Positions 29,283-41,122 of a stretch of DNA of 64,000 nt are shown here, piece by piece. A model generated the notes under the pieces. That model had not been told where the DNA came from. It was given only the letters and a program-made list of their open reading frames with translations, and ran no database searches. Within the stretch, counting starts at the first letter, position 1. Each line of letters begins with the position of its first letter. Made by a program: the position numbers and the translations under genes. This DNA comes from Pachypanchax playfairii (taxonomy: Eukaryota; Chordata; Actinopteri; Cyprinodontiformes; Aplocheilidae), in NCBI GenBank assembly GCA_006937955.1, contig SSNP01000035.1, positions 558,001 to 622,000 on the forward strand, read 5' to 3'.

Positions 29283-30727
29283 ATATTAATTTAATGCTAA
29301 ATGTTGTTTTTGCTTTGTTTACTGGAGTGTAGAAAAGACAAACATGTATGACTGAACAAATAAAAGCAAACTGAGTGTTCATAAAAACTGACAGTTATAA
29401 CAAGAAAGAAAAAAATACAATGACTGTTACTGGAATAACATTAAAAGAAGCAAGTCAGCCCATCGCATTTGAATTTTATTTGGTAGAAACACAATATCTA
29501 AGAACAATGTACATCAGTTCAGGTTAACATGGTTAGTATTAAGGCAATATAGAGTTCTATGTGGAGATACAAGTTATATCAACTGGATACAGTTTATTCC
29601 CACAGACTAATACCTGGATTTTCCCAAAGAGCTTTTATTTTGTTAAGGTGTCACTGGTTTCCATGATGCAGTGATGTCACACACATTTAAAATTCAGATC
29701 ATAGTCTTTTTATTTGAAAAGTAGTTGGATTCTCTATAAGCTGTCACTGACTTCAACATCCTGACATGTTTGTGGTGCAGCTTGACATCTCGTCCATCAG
29801 ATCACACTGATGCTTTTCTCCTCACTAGCATTAATGCTGCATGTGAACTTGTGACTTTGAATGTCTTGACACACGCCCACAGTTTTCATAAAGGAAATAC
29901 AAAGAAACATGCAGGCCAGTGAAAAACAATGTGGGTTTATATTAGCGTGAACTCTTGTTTGTTATACAGTATATTCTTTCAAGTATTTGCTCCTCTTTGC
30001 ACATGATTTTTGTGTTAACTGAATTCCACTTTGGTTTTGCTGAAAATTCTCCCTTTAATTAGCTCATTGGCTGCATTCCTGCGTTGTCCCCCCTGCTGGA
30101 AAGTTCTTGGCCTGTTCTACTTCTCACTGGCATTGATATGTTAATGCATGAATCATGGCACTTTCACTCATACTTCCTTTCTTCTTCTCCCTCTCGCTCA
30201 TTCATTTCATTCTGTCTCGCTTCAACCCTCCACAGATGACTTTCATCTGGGACTTCCTCTGAAGTGCTGATGGGCCACATGCATGAAGTCCAGGTTAACA
30301 GGCAGGCAGGTTGGAGGAGGTGTGTGCTGGTGAAAGGAGGTCATGGTCAAAGGTCGGAATAACAGGAAGGTTCCAAATGCATAGCTGCTCATCCTCCTGT
30401 CAGATAATCCCTTCAGAATATGCTTTAATCTACAGCTCATGTAAGAAAAAAACTTCTAATTTTGACATTTTTAGACTGATGTTGTGATCTGCAGGTCATG
30501 TCTCTGTAATTTAGAAAGAATAATTGAAACTACAAGAGAAAACACATACACTATAAATCTTTTCAGACCTGCTGCTAACCTGACCTGATCCAAGAGAACG
30601 ACATACGTAAGACGCAGGTTTAAATGAGGATGTGATCACATCTGATCTCCACAATCAGAGGTGATCTGGGACACTTCTATGTGTTATTGTAATACTAATC
30701 AGAGTTTCCACCTGAAGGTTCATTTAA

Positions 30728-30751
30728 AAAAATAAATAAATAAATAAATTT
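30728..30751. repeat. (AAAT)n microsatellite
   Basis: Five to six AAAT/TAAA units next to an A-rich tract. No open frame or target-site duplication is associated with it. Confidence 0.85.
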
Positions 30752-31273
30752 TAAAAAGCTGTTTAAAAAAATAAATCTCAAAAAACAGTGAAGTGCAGAC
30801 CAACAAAAAACAAAAAAGATCTGTTATTGTGGGTTTTTGTTTGTTGTTAAATGTTGGCGATTTTTTTAGCTTGTTTTCGTTCTTGTTAGCAGAGTTTTCA
30901 TGATGTGCTGCTTTTGTTCAGGTCAACAGTTTGTGAATAAAACAGGCCACAAAGCTAATATACAGTCAATTTTAGTTAGAAACTTAACAGAAAATAAAAA
31001 TAATAATAAATAATGTTTAAAACAACAGCAACCAAATGAACATTTTAAAGTCTGCCACATCACGGTGGCGTCTTCCTTCATGTAAATCACAGTCATGGCT
31101 ACAAATCTCAGACTGTGAAGGTTTTAAAGTAAATGTTCTTTTCTTTTTTACAGACTGGGAGTTTCTGAGAAAACAGCTATAAAATCAAAGAGTCACTGAG
31201 GACAGTTACAGTATAGTGCACTTCACAGGGTTTGGCTACATTCTTATTTAGGTTTGATAAGATAGGAGGCTCT

Positions 31274-31294
31274 AACACACACACACACACACAA
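31274..31294. repeat. (CA)n microsatellite
   Basis: About ten uninterrupted CA units in intergenic DNA, roughly 150 bp before the CA tract that borders the GGGGACC element. Confidence 0.9.
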
Positions 31295-31449
31295 ATACCA
31301 CACACTTTGAGTTAATGGAGGTGGAACAGCTCAGTAATAAAGCTAGTAGCCTCTCAGCAGGTGGATGTCAGCTCATCCTGCTCTTTGATAAGCACAGTCA
31401 CTTCCCTTTAGCACAGGACTGACAAACCCCCCCCCCCACACACACACAA

Positions 31450-31740
31450 GTGTGTTTTGGTATCCTTATGGGGACCGTCCATTGACTTCCATTGGTTTTA
31501 GTAACTAGATTTATACCTAACCCAAACCCTTTTCCTAACCTTAACCATTACTGATCTATAACTAACCCTAAGACTAACTAAAACTCTATTCACACCATAC
31601 CTATAAACCTAACCCCTAACCCTAAAAAGGGGAGTCCCCCTCATGGGGACCAGGCTTCGGTCCCCACAAGAACCCTCGGACCCCAGAAAGATAGTAAAAG
31701 TCAGGAAACGGGTCCCCAGGAGGTCAGAAATACAAACCCA
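31450..31740. mobile_element. GGGGACC inverted-repeat element flanked by CA tracts
   Basis: The left end TGTGTTTTGGTATCCTTATG is followed by GGGGACC. The right end, on the opposite strand, is TGTGTGGGTTTGTATTTCTG followed by ACCTCCTGGGGACC. These form imperfect terminal inverted repeats around a CCTAACC-rich core. Near the right side a perfect 8-bp stem (TGGGGACC at 31644-31651, GGTCCCCA at 31659-31666) encloses a 7-nt loop. CA dinucleotide tracts abut both ends. Repeats of this look, with CA borders, are frequent in teleost DNA. No transposase is encoded. Confidence 0.65.
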
Positions 31741-33263
31741 CACACACACACACACACACCTTCCTTTGTACCCCTGTAGTCTCATGCAGTTGACATTTTC
31801 ACATATTTTTAGACATTAACAGTTTTCATGTTAAATTTCTCCTATTAAAATGATAAAGAATAAAAATAAGATCATCAACAAGTAGGTTGAGACATCTCAA
31901 ACTGCATAAATGACACTTAGCATATGTGGTCTTGTTTTTGTATAATTACCTTTATGGCCTTCTCAGTTTGTATCAGTGTTTGTGTGAAAGACGTTTAGAG
32001 TTAATGAAGGATTTCTTCACATTTGGATGATGAGTTAAGATGATGCTGGATTAAAGCAGAAGACTGAAGTCACGTAGAGGCATTAAACAGTTTAAATGAG
32101 CAGATGTCTGTTAAAAGGAACAGGATGTGTTGGTAAGACTGTGTGAGAAAGAGAACTGACATATTGACAAGACCCTCGTCATCCTCGGCAGTCATTAGCA
32201 GTTTAACTCCACATCATGTATTGCAGGAGAGTCCTTATAACTGTCTTTATTAAGGATCCCCTGCTTATTCTAAGTGCTATTTGTGAAAACTGAATAAATA
32301 AAACTTTGCCCGTGGTGACAGTTTAGTTTAAACACCATGGCATTGTCTAGTGACAGAATGGAGCTCAGCATTTAAAACATTAGATAACAGAATGATTCAC
32401 ACAGTTCAACTGTTTAATTTATGCCATCAAGCAGGTGAAAGCGTTTCTATTTACCTGTAATTGAATTTCTAACTGTTTCTGCAACAAAGAAAAACAGTGA
32501 TAGTTTCAAACGGGTGATCCTGCCAGGTTTCTCTTTTAATGAGGATGTGTGATCAGATATTAGGACATTAGTTACAGGATTGTCTCCCGTCGTCATTGAG
32601 GTGTGAAGCCTGGATCCCCCCCCCCCCTTTACGCTGGTTTCAAAGCCCCCACTGAGGTGACACTTATCACTGGCCTGGGAAAGCTGCTCTGATACCAGAA
32701 GATGACTCAAGCTGGAAAAAGTTCTTCCTTCTCACCAGATATTAAGATTATCCCGTCTGGAGAAGATTGATAAAGAAGTCTGCATTTACTTGATACAACC
32801 AAGAGTCCTTGTTGATTACAGAATTGTCTCATTAAACTGCCCTTTTAGAGATACTGGCCTCATACTGATCTGTATCATCGGGCTCGTGCTGCCTCAGCAT
32901 GTTAACTCTGACACTCACTTACAGATTTATCTGCTACTACCTGACTGGAGTCTGTTTTTAGGCAGCGTATCTCACTCAGCTCTCCCTCCTCCTTTCCTCT
33001 AAAGATAAATATGTCACTCTCACTGCAGAGGATGTGTTTGTGTGGCTCAGATGACTGTGTGTCCAGAGAATTTGGGTTGCTATACTCTGAAAGGTGTGTT
33101 GCATTACAAACACAAAACGTTTTATTTGCATCTACAGTGACAAATGTTCCGTCATTTATATTTAACTTGGTGAAAACCCTCATGATACAGGATACTTTAA
33201 TGCAGAAAACAAGCAGGGAACACACAGTGCAAACATTTGTGGAGGACAGTAGCCAAATGTTGT

Positions 33264-33420
33264 GAGAGGTGACCTTGTGACCAGAGGGTCAGTGGTTCAA
33301 ATTCCTGGACCACCTCACAGCCAGAAAGGGGCACAATTGAATTGGATCTAAACAAGAGGGTGCAACCCTGGTCCACAGTGGTGGACCAGATCAGACAGAC
33401 TGGATCTGAGGGTGCCAAAT
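33264..33420 (+). mobile_element. Possible SINE-like fragment with a B-box-like motif
   Basis: The string CAGAGGGTCAGTGGTTCAAA followed by TTCCTGGACC resembles the T-arm/B-box part (GGTTCAAATTCC) of tRNA-derived SINEs. An A-box counterpart is unclear and the 3' limit is not defined. A unique sequence with a chance B-box is the alternative. Confidence 0.3.
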
Positions 33421-35028
33421 GTTCAGGTGCTGGACTCAGATGAAGCTCTCACCAAAAGTCTAGGATCTGACCTTTAGAGATCTTCAGCCTTCAGCTTCAG
33501 AATAACGAGGATTCAGGATGAGTTGTGATCTTTATGGCCCGCCCTGCTGAATCAGTTTCACTGGATCAAACTAACATGTTCCTCAGACTGTTCAGATCCA
33601 TCACAGGTTTGTCTCCAAATGCTAGAAAACGTCATCTGAGAAAACTCAATAACAGTGCAAATTGAAGGTACTGTATGAATACATTTTCTATCAATGTAAG
33701 AAATTTAATGATGGCTAACTTTAAAAAAAATTCACCTTACAGCATGAAGACGTGTTTACAGAATCAGCAGGGATAAACAATTTAAGCATCAGCAGCTAAA
33801 CGAGGCTCAGAAAGTATTGCTGTCACCTTTAATTCTCACAGAGGAACACTGTAATGTCAGACTTGAAGGAACTTTAATCACCATGTACACTATCAGTTAA
33901 ATCTAAAAAACAAACAAACCAGTGTTTCTTATGCTGCACATTTCTTCTTGTTTCTAACTTACAGGTGTAAAGACTTTCTAGATCCTGTAATAAAATGCTG
34001 ACAGCTTCTGTGACACCTGCACAGTTAGTCTAGACAGTTATACTATAATAATCACTGTAACATGGTGTGCAATCACACATGACATCCCTCTGATAACAGC
34101 TGATGTCCTTGTAATTGATGTTGTTCATTGGGCAGTCCCTGTAATTTGTATTGTCACATATAAAGACTAAAGCACCATCCAGCAGAAATGCTGTGTGATT
34201 TGTCTGAACTCTGCACCGTCACCTTCACGAGTAGGAGAAAATTGATGCTCTAGTGTAAGTACTGCATGTAAATTTGATGTTGTTACCACCTAAAAAAGGT
34301 TTAATTGAATCCTTATTTAATTCTGGTCTCTGATATTATCATGCTGTCCCAAACCCCAAACCTAATATGAACTAAATTACGATTTACAGCAGCCTTTATA
34401 ACTGCAGATGCTTTAAAATATAACTTAACAACATCTTATTTATTAAAAAATACATTTTGTTTACAAAACATACACTTTAAAAGTAACTAATAGTACTTAT
34501 GTTATTTATTTATTTTCAAAGATAGAATTATTGTCAACTTTAAAAAAAAATGGGCATTGAAGATACTTTTTTTTCATCTATTAACAGTTATGAAATTATT
34601 TTTATATTTAAAGAATTAAAAGCATATCCAGAATTACCAGTCCGTGATTTGTGGAACAATCACGACCAGTAACAGCAGTTCCGGATGACAGCAAAGGTTC
34701 TGAAAAGTACAAATCTGCCATCTAGTGTAGACGCAAAAAAACGCAGCTGAATACAGTAAAACCTGTAACAATCAACCACAAATAAATGAACAGAAACTGT
34801 TTCCAATCTCTCCCCAAAAAAACAAAAGTAACAAACTCTGAAAAAAAAGGTCTGTTCACAGAAGAAACTGATCATACTAATAATTTGAGGAAATAAAATT
34901 TGTGACTTTTATTTTGAATTTGTAGAACTTCGCATTTCCGTCTAGCGGCTTGAACCTGTCGAGGAAACGAACTGACGTCGTTTTCTGCTGACGAAAATAC
35001 TTCGCGGTGAAATGATCCGAGCGCAAAG

Positions 35029-36138
35029 ATGAACGCCACGGAGCTGAAGCTGGCAGAGCTCATACGCGAACATCCCAACCTGTACGACCAGTCACGACAG
35101 GACTACAGGGACAGTCTGAAAGGACACCTGTCGTGGAAAGAAATCGCGGGCACCATGGGAAAGTCGGAGGAAGAGGTAAAACTGATATGGAAAAATCTGC
35201 GCGACAAGTTCTGCAAAGCGAAGAAGCGACTGGTTAAAAGAAACTTCCTTCATCTGGACGACAGCGGCAACCCGGCGGAGAGGCTCGTCCCCGGGCTGTT
35301 CTACCAAATGGCCTGGCTTTGCGCTTATGTTCAGCCCCGAGCAGAGACCAGCGTGGGGGAGCCAGAAAAGAAGGTACGCATGTCTCTGTCCACCATCGAA
35401 ACAAGCCAATTTGAGCTTTTTATTCATGTTTATTTTTACATATTATTTTATAACCATCCATTCTTATCATAACAATCACTTCTACATTCACAGTTAGTTT
35501 TTATTTTCTCAAAACTACATTTTTTACAAGCTAAATGCAGAGAAACCTCCAGCGACACTGGCAGTCGTCTGAAACGACATCCGGTTCGAACTTTTCAAAG
35601 TAAAAGCGTGTGTAAAATCCTTTGACTAATCCCTTTCTTGAACCATGTTTAATACTAAATTAAAGACAAGTTACTTTTGAAGATAATTATTTTTACATTT
35701 TCACGTTTTATTTGACACCCATAAACACCATCAGCAAACAACAGAATATGTTTAGTCATGTTGTTGTCTGTGTTAAATTATTAACCATGTTACTTTTATA
35801 CCATACAGATAACTGAGAGAACAGATAACCTGGTGAAAGCACAATTTCAAGACAAGAAGGCGCAGCATGAACCCTTACCAGTCATCAGTACCAATTTTTC
35901 TTTGGTTGACTCTAGTCCAAACAGCCATCAAAAGACTGGAGCTTCTCTTAAACGTAAAAGACAAACAACAACAGAAACAGAGAAAAGCTCTGCAGACACC
36001 CTCAGCAGCCTCAGAGATGAAGATGAACTGTTTCTGCTCAGCCTCCTGCCCTCGATAAAGAGACTAACTATTAAAAAAAGAATGGAGGTACGGATGAAGT
36101 TTCAGCAGGTGCTTTATGCTGCAGAGTTTGAGAACTAA
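35029..36138 (+). CDS. MADF-BESS domain protein, Adf-1-like
   Basis: Two exons, 35029-35373 and 35809-36138, join in phase 0 (donor AAG/GTACGC, acceptor ATACAG) into a 224-aa protein. Residues about 6-100 form a MADF (Myb/SANT-like) domain: LAELIREHPNLYD at the start, the tryptophans of SWKEIA and LIWKNLRDKF, and LFYQMAWL at the end. A basic, Ser/Thr-rich linker with an SLKRKRQ patch, possibly a nuclear signal, follows. Residues 185-224 form a BESS-type motif (DEDELFLLSLLPSIKRL) with a following helix. MADF-BESS proteins bind DNA through MADF and self-associate or recruit partners through BESS. The start codon is the first ATG after a CpG-containing leader with TGACGTCG near 34974-34981. AATAAA at 36153 fits as the poly(A) signal. 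I cannot give a gene name. Origin from a PIF/Harbinger Myb-like ORF is possible for this family. Confidence 0.87.
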
Positions 36139-36152
36139 AATGTTCACGAGGT

Positions 36153-36158
36153 AATAAA
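36153..36158 (+). terminator. Poly(A) signal of the MADF-BESS gene
   Basis: AATAAA 15 bp after the stop codon, which would give a very short 3' UTR. Another AATAAA at about 36490 could serve a longer form. Confidence 0.55.
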
Positions 36159-36499
36159 CACTGATGGTGGTTGCTGTTTATCAGACTTGTATATAATCTC
36201 TTTCTAAAGAATTAAACTCATTAAAACTTATTTTCTTACATTCACTTCTCTGAATTCAAAGAGTCACATGAATATTTTGTTGGATCATTGGGAAATTGTT
36301 TTGATATGTAGGTGTCAGTATTTATTCATGTCCAGATTAGTGCTTATTTTTCATCCAGATCTTGTTTGATTGTCTGTGAGTTTAAAGTTGTAAATGTATA
36401 TTGTGTGAAAATGCTGTTTTTAAATTATGTTGAACCATTCTGTCACTGTTCATCCTGGATTGTCTTCTCTGATGCTGGTACAATCAGGGAATAAAAAAT

Positions 36500-39400
36500 A
36501 TTTAAGGTAAATTGCTTGTGAGTTAATCGTATTGACCCACAGACACATCATTCTCTTCTCACCTTTATATGTCACTCTGAAACTGATCACTCTTATTGAT
36601 CCAGAATCCAAATTTTACACTCCTGAACAAATCAGAAAGTCTTTATTATCACCATGAGAAATACAATGAAACTGTATCAGGAAATCAAGAGGCGCATTTG
36701 AATAGTGCAGGATTAAAAGAGACACAAAATTATTTTGTTTGTTTCACTGAATAGTGATTTTCTTTGCAGAGTTTGTTTAATAGGAGTTTCTGGAAACATA
36801 AACATCCCTGCTGTGCTTTACCAAAGAGAGGCTTGAATATATTACATGTTAAAATCTTTATAAATCATTTCAATGGTAAGTTTTTATCTTGGTGTGGGAA
36901 AAGGTGTTAAGATGAGATCAATCAGAGTAGTGAGATAATATTTATCTCACTGCACATATTAGGACTTTAAGATAATTTAGTATTATGCAGCCTTTTTCTT
37001 GAAATATTAGCTTTTTTCTGCGCAAGTAGACACATTAAAAGACTTTGGTTCATTCAGATATTTGTGTCTTTAAAAGCTTCATGAATGATTTACAGAAAAC
37101 TTAAAATGAATAAAAATATGTGCACATGTTAATATTTCCAGCTGGCCTGAACAAAAAAATATTATCTGTAGATAAATAACTTTCTTTAATTTCCTTTCTT
37201 TCAATTTATAGTCTACAAATACATGATTTATTCATCTATTCACTGGTGCTGTCTGTTACTCTCAATTAACACATTTCTTATTAAAAAACAGCTGCTACAT
37301 TCACATAGAAATGCACATTTGCTGCCAGAGTTTAAAGAAAATACATGAAAGTGTCAAAGCTCAGTTTATATTTTTAATAGTGTAGAATATGCACAAGAAA
37401 ACTGACACCTTTTTGTTTTTTTTAACAAACTCTAACTAATACAGTTTGCTCTAATGATGATTAATAATTATTATGTATTTACTCATTTATTTGGGTGAAA
37501 TTTGTGTCTTGAAAAGTGTTGAGCTGAGGCCACTTTCAAGCTGAGGTCACAGGAATTCATTCACTTCCAAACAAGCTAATCCCTTTAAGACCCTCCTTCT
37601 CTAACCAGCTCCTGATTGGACAGAAACAGGTTTGATGTTTCCATTCATCACTTTAAACATTCATTCAGATGTTCTGCTCACTTGTTGGTGGTAACTTCTC
37701 ATCTAGGTGCTCTTATTTGTTTCTTTTCCCCATCAACTCATTTCCTTTTTACTGCCTTTCGTTAACAACTCCCCTCCAAGCCTTCCTCTTCTGCCATCTA
37801 CCATCTTAGTGGTGTTGCTCCCGAATCCCCCTCCCCTCTCTCAGTCTCGGTGCGTTCTTGCCATTGGATGCTGTGTGGGGTGATGGTTGTGGTTTCTGTT
37901 GGTGATATCCCCAGAGCACGTACCGGATAGCCGCCTCTGAGCTGACAGAAACTCCCAGTGATGCTGCAGCTTTGCTGCATCTTTGGAAAATTTAGATCTG
38001 CAGATGTCAGTTGCTGTTTCTCATCAATGTTTCCTCCTGGGACATCGGCGAGCTGCTGTTTACTATCTGCTGCATGCACTGAAGCTTTAATGCACATCTT
38101 TTCTGGGTTTCACAGAGCTTCTGCCTGAGAATCCACGTGCACAGACTGCAGACCAGCTGAATGACTAAGGATTTACACAGTTTCTTCATTCTGAGGTGAG
38201 ACACAATAACTGGACTGTAAAATCCATCTTTAATAATTAGAGCTGACTAGTTCTAAAAGATTACAAATGAAAATGATTTATAGCTCTCACACATTTGTTT
38301 ACAAACTACACAAATTGTAATAATACTATCATAAGTGGCTGTTTTATGTCATCTCTCGTGATCAAACTCAACTCTTGTTCTGTGTAAATCTTAATCATAA
38401 TAAATTCTTGTATCAGAGTTGTTATAAACATCAGCAGTTGTTTTGCAGCATTGCTGCTCGGTGGAGGAATGGCTTCTGCAATGAAACAGCATCACGCTAC
38501 TCATCCAATGCAGCTTGCTGATTGGCTGCTTTGGCTGTCTCTTATGTAAGAGGGTGTTTCTACAATGATTGTCAAAAGCACACTGTGGTGTGCATCACTG
38601 AGAATATTTAGGTGTGTTCCAGAGATGACGTGAAAAATGCAGCACCGTTATGATGGTATGAACTGCTGTATAAGACTGAAGCTAATTAGTAACATTAAAG
38701 ACAATAAATTAGATATGTTTTATTTTATTGGATTAGAAGATTAATATTTAATTTCAAATGTGCCCAAAGTAAAAACATATTCTTGGGACTTTTGGTTAAT
38801 TTCTTCTGGTGGTACTTTGTTAAAGGAAGTTAACTACAGATAAACATATTTAAAATGTATCTTTCATTTATTTGCATAATGTAAATATGAAGCTGATTAT
38901 TAAAATGAAGACAGGGAGATGAACTGGGAGAAAATTTCTGCTCACTGAAATGAGGCAAAGCCTTTCAGTAAATTCAAACAGGCAGAACACGAACAGCTAA
39001 AGACACACAGATGTGCTCAGAACTGGTCATATGATCCCCGTCAGGCTTAAGTGATTAGAGAGGGAGAGAACAGCAAAACTGCACAACAGGGAGAAAAACT
39101 GTGAGCTCAGTCACACAGTTTACTGGAACTCCTGAAATTCTACTGTTTGTGGGGCTGAAACCTTTTTTCAGATTCCTCTTTATCAGATCAGGGTCCACAG
39201 GAAGTCCTGCTTTTACTCATGAGACGAGAAAAAGTAAATATTCGGTAAATGTTTTTGGTGAGTGATGTTCATATTATAAACTGATCTTTTAAAAAGAAAT
39301 AAATAGAGTTTATTATTCATAATGATGAACAGCGAGTTTATATGATGGGTGTTTCTATGGCGGACTCTCGTATTCAGACTTTTTGTCACCTTGTTAAATT

Positions 39401-40990
39401 TCACTGATTAAATAAATCTGTGAGCCAGAATGAGATAAATCCATTCACATCAGCCGGTTCAGACTGCGGTGCATCTCCAAACAATCTGCTTCTGTCCATG
39501 TGAATTCCAACTGAAAGCTTATTGTGGATCAAAAAAGCCAATATCATTTAAATCTATCTTGATAAACCAATTTTCTGCTTTCAGAAACAGTTTTTATGGT
39601 GTAATTCTTCTCCAGCAGAAGCATCTTCGTTCTGAGTTTGAGGACAATCCTGACCAGACTGGAACATACCAGGATCATCCACTGCAGAGCAGGAGGAACA
39701 TTCACTCTGGGATATAGAATAAACAAGAGAACCTGACAGTGAGTCAACAGAAACCACTTCTGATTGGACCACCTCAACACATCCACCTTGCAGCCAGGTG
39801 GTGGACAGACCCGAGTCCCACTCACCATGTACTCCCCTCAGAGTCTGCATCGCTGGGGCATCACTCACAGTGAAAGTCTGGAGCGCTTGGCCTACAGTCA
39901 AGGTAAAAATGAAAAATGGAGGCTGATATCAGAAACACTTGTGTTATTTATTGAATATGGACTACTAAATTATTTGTAGCATGTTTGTTTTACTAAAAAC
40001 CTCAATCACAATCCATTTTCCTTGATGCAATAAACCCAATCCACCAAGCAGACACCCCAAGCAGCATAAAAGAAAAATAATGCACAATATTTTCATCAAA
40101 CACTGTTTTATCAAACATGGAAATAGACTTTTACATTTCTCTCTATCTCTGTTTGATCATGTTTCCTACAACATAAATGAAGTGATTTTTAATTGCTACA
40201 ATTTTTTGTAAACTGTATGAGTCAAATAACAAAATATTGAAATATTTCTGCAAGAGTGCAAGTGCACTCTGCAAGTGCAGAGATAATGTGAAAAATATAC
40301 ATTTTGTTGTAGAATTATTTTTTCTGTTATTCAAAGAGAAACTAAATTGGCTAATTTATGGGAAATACTGCAACATTATACCTCTATTTTTAGCTTGATA
40401 TCAGTCATTGTTAAAGCGGCTGATTTAGAGATAAAAGAAATTTATACAAATTTAACACACAAAAGATTCATAGTATATCAACTTTTTAAATAGATTTTTA
40501 ATATTAACTTTATATACAATTGTTTGCTTGATTAAAAAAATGGTCTGTCAAACCCAGAAAAATTAGTTAGTAAATATTCTAACAGATGGAATTAAGTTTT
40601 TTTTGTTTTGTTTTGTGTTTATTTAGAGCATCATGAACATGCACAGCGCTCTGCAGTTCACCCTTTCACCTGCAGGTGGCAGCACACCGCACAACGGCCT
40701 GTTAAATGATTACGTAGTGCTGCCTTTTGTGTCTTCTGACGCCGCCTCTCCGGAGGGTGTAGCAGCTGGACCTCGGAGCCAACTATCGCTTAGGGTTAAT
40801 GGCTGTAAACAAATCTGTACAACACCACGATGTACAGAAAATGCACACCGAGAATCTTTCTTCTGCGTTGTCGTCTTTGGTCGTAACGCTCATTATGTCG
40901 TGAGACCGACGCCTGTTATTGATTTGGCAGCGCGGTCACGCGGGAACTCGGTATTTTTTTCGTTTGGCTAGATGTGTCACCTTTTTGCCG
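36500..40990. other. Intergenic region between the MADF-BESS gene and rufy2
   Basis: No exon of a recognised family was found. Near 36640-36670 a short stretch (CTTTATTATCACCATGAGAA) resembles the reversed 3' tail of a retroelement, but it is too short to assign. The last 350 bp before rufy2 rise in CpG content and carry a CTCF-like motif. The rest is AT-rich, with unassigned frames only. Confidence 0.55.
40669..40682 (+). promoter_or_regulatory. CTCF-like motif upstream of rufy2
   Basis: CCTGCAGGTGGCAG matches the vertebrate CTCF core CCASYAGRKGGCRS at 13 of 14 positions. It lies about 450 bp before the rufy2 start codon, at the edge of CpG-rich sequence. Single-motif matches occur by chance, so this is only a candidate. 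Confidence 0.35.
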
Positions 40991-41122
40991 GTGGTATCGT
41001 TGGGATTTTTATGACATGGTCAGTCGGTAAATTGCGCATAAACGCTCGTTCGCTGACCGTTAGCACACCGTGCATATATCCGGGAGCACAGTTAGCGATA
41101 ATTATTTCAGACGCACTTAAAC

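Larger units (their letters stand above)
19680..34930. other. 15-kb intergenic region, no protein-coding gene recognised
   Basis: No exon chain or known protein family could be found on either strand. Open frames here are short and many fall in CA/GT-rich or AT-rich sequence. The region contains the repeats and the promoter-like segment listed separately, GT-rich tracts (24560-24780), C-runs (31427-31437 and 32616-32627) and GC-balanced patches near 22.2-22.8, 24.4-24.9, 25.2-26.3 and 30.1-30.4 kb. Those patches might be conserved noncoding elements, but that cannot be shown from one sequence. Confidence 0.6.

Noticed and set aside
37798..38097. 99-codon minus-strand frame in the 36.5-41 kb gap
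   Set aside because: Not recognised, no splice partners, and no promoter or poly(A) context that would support a gene.
40633..40971. 112-codon plus-strand frame just upstream of rufy2
   Set aside because: It lies in CpG-rich promoter sequence, resembles no family I know, and has no supporting splice or poly(A) context.
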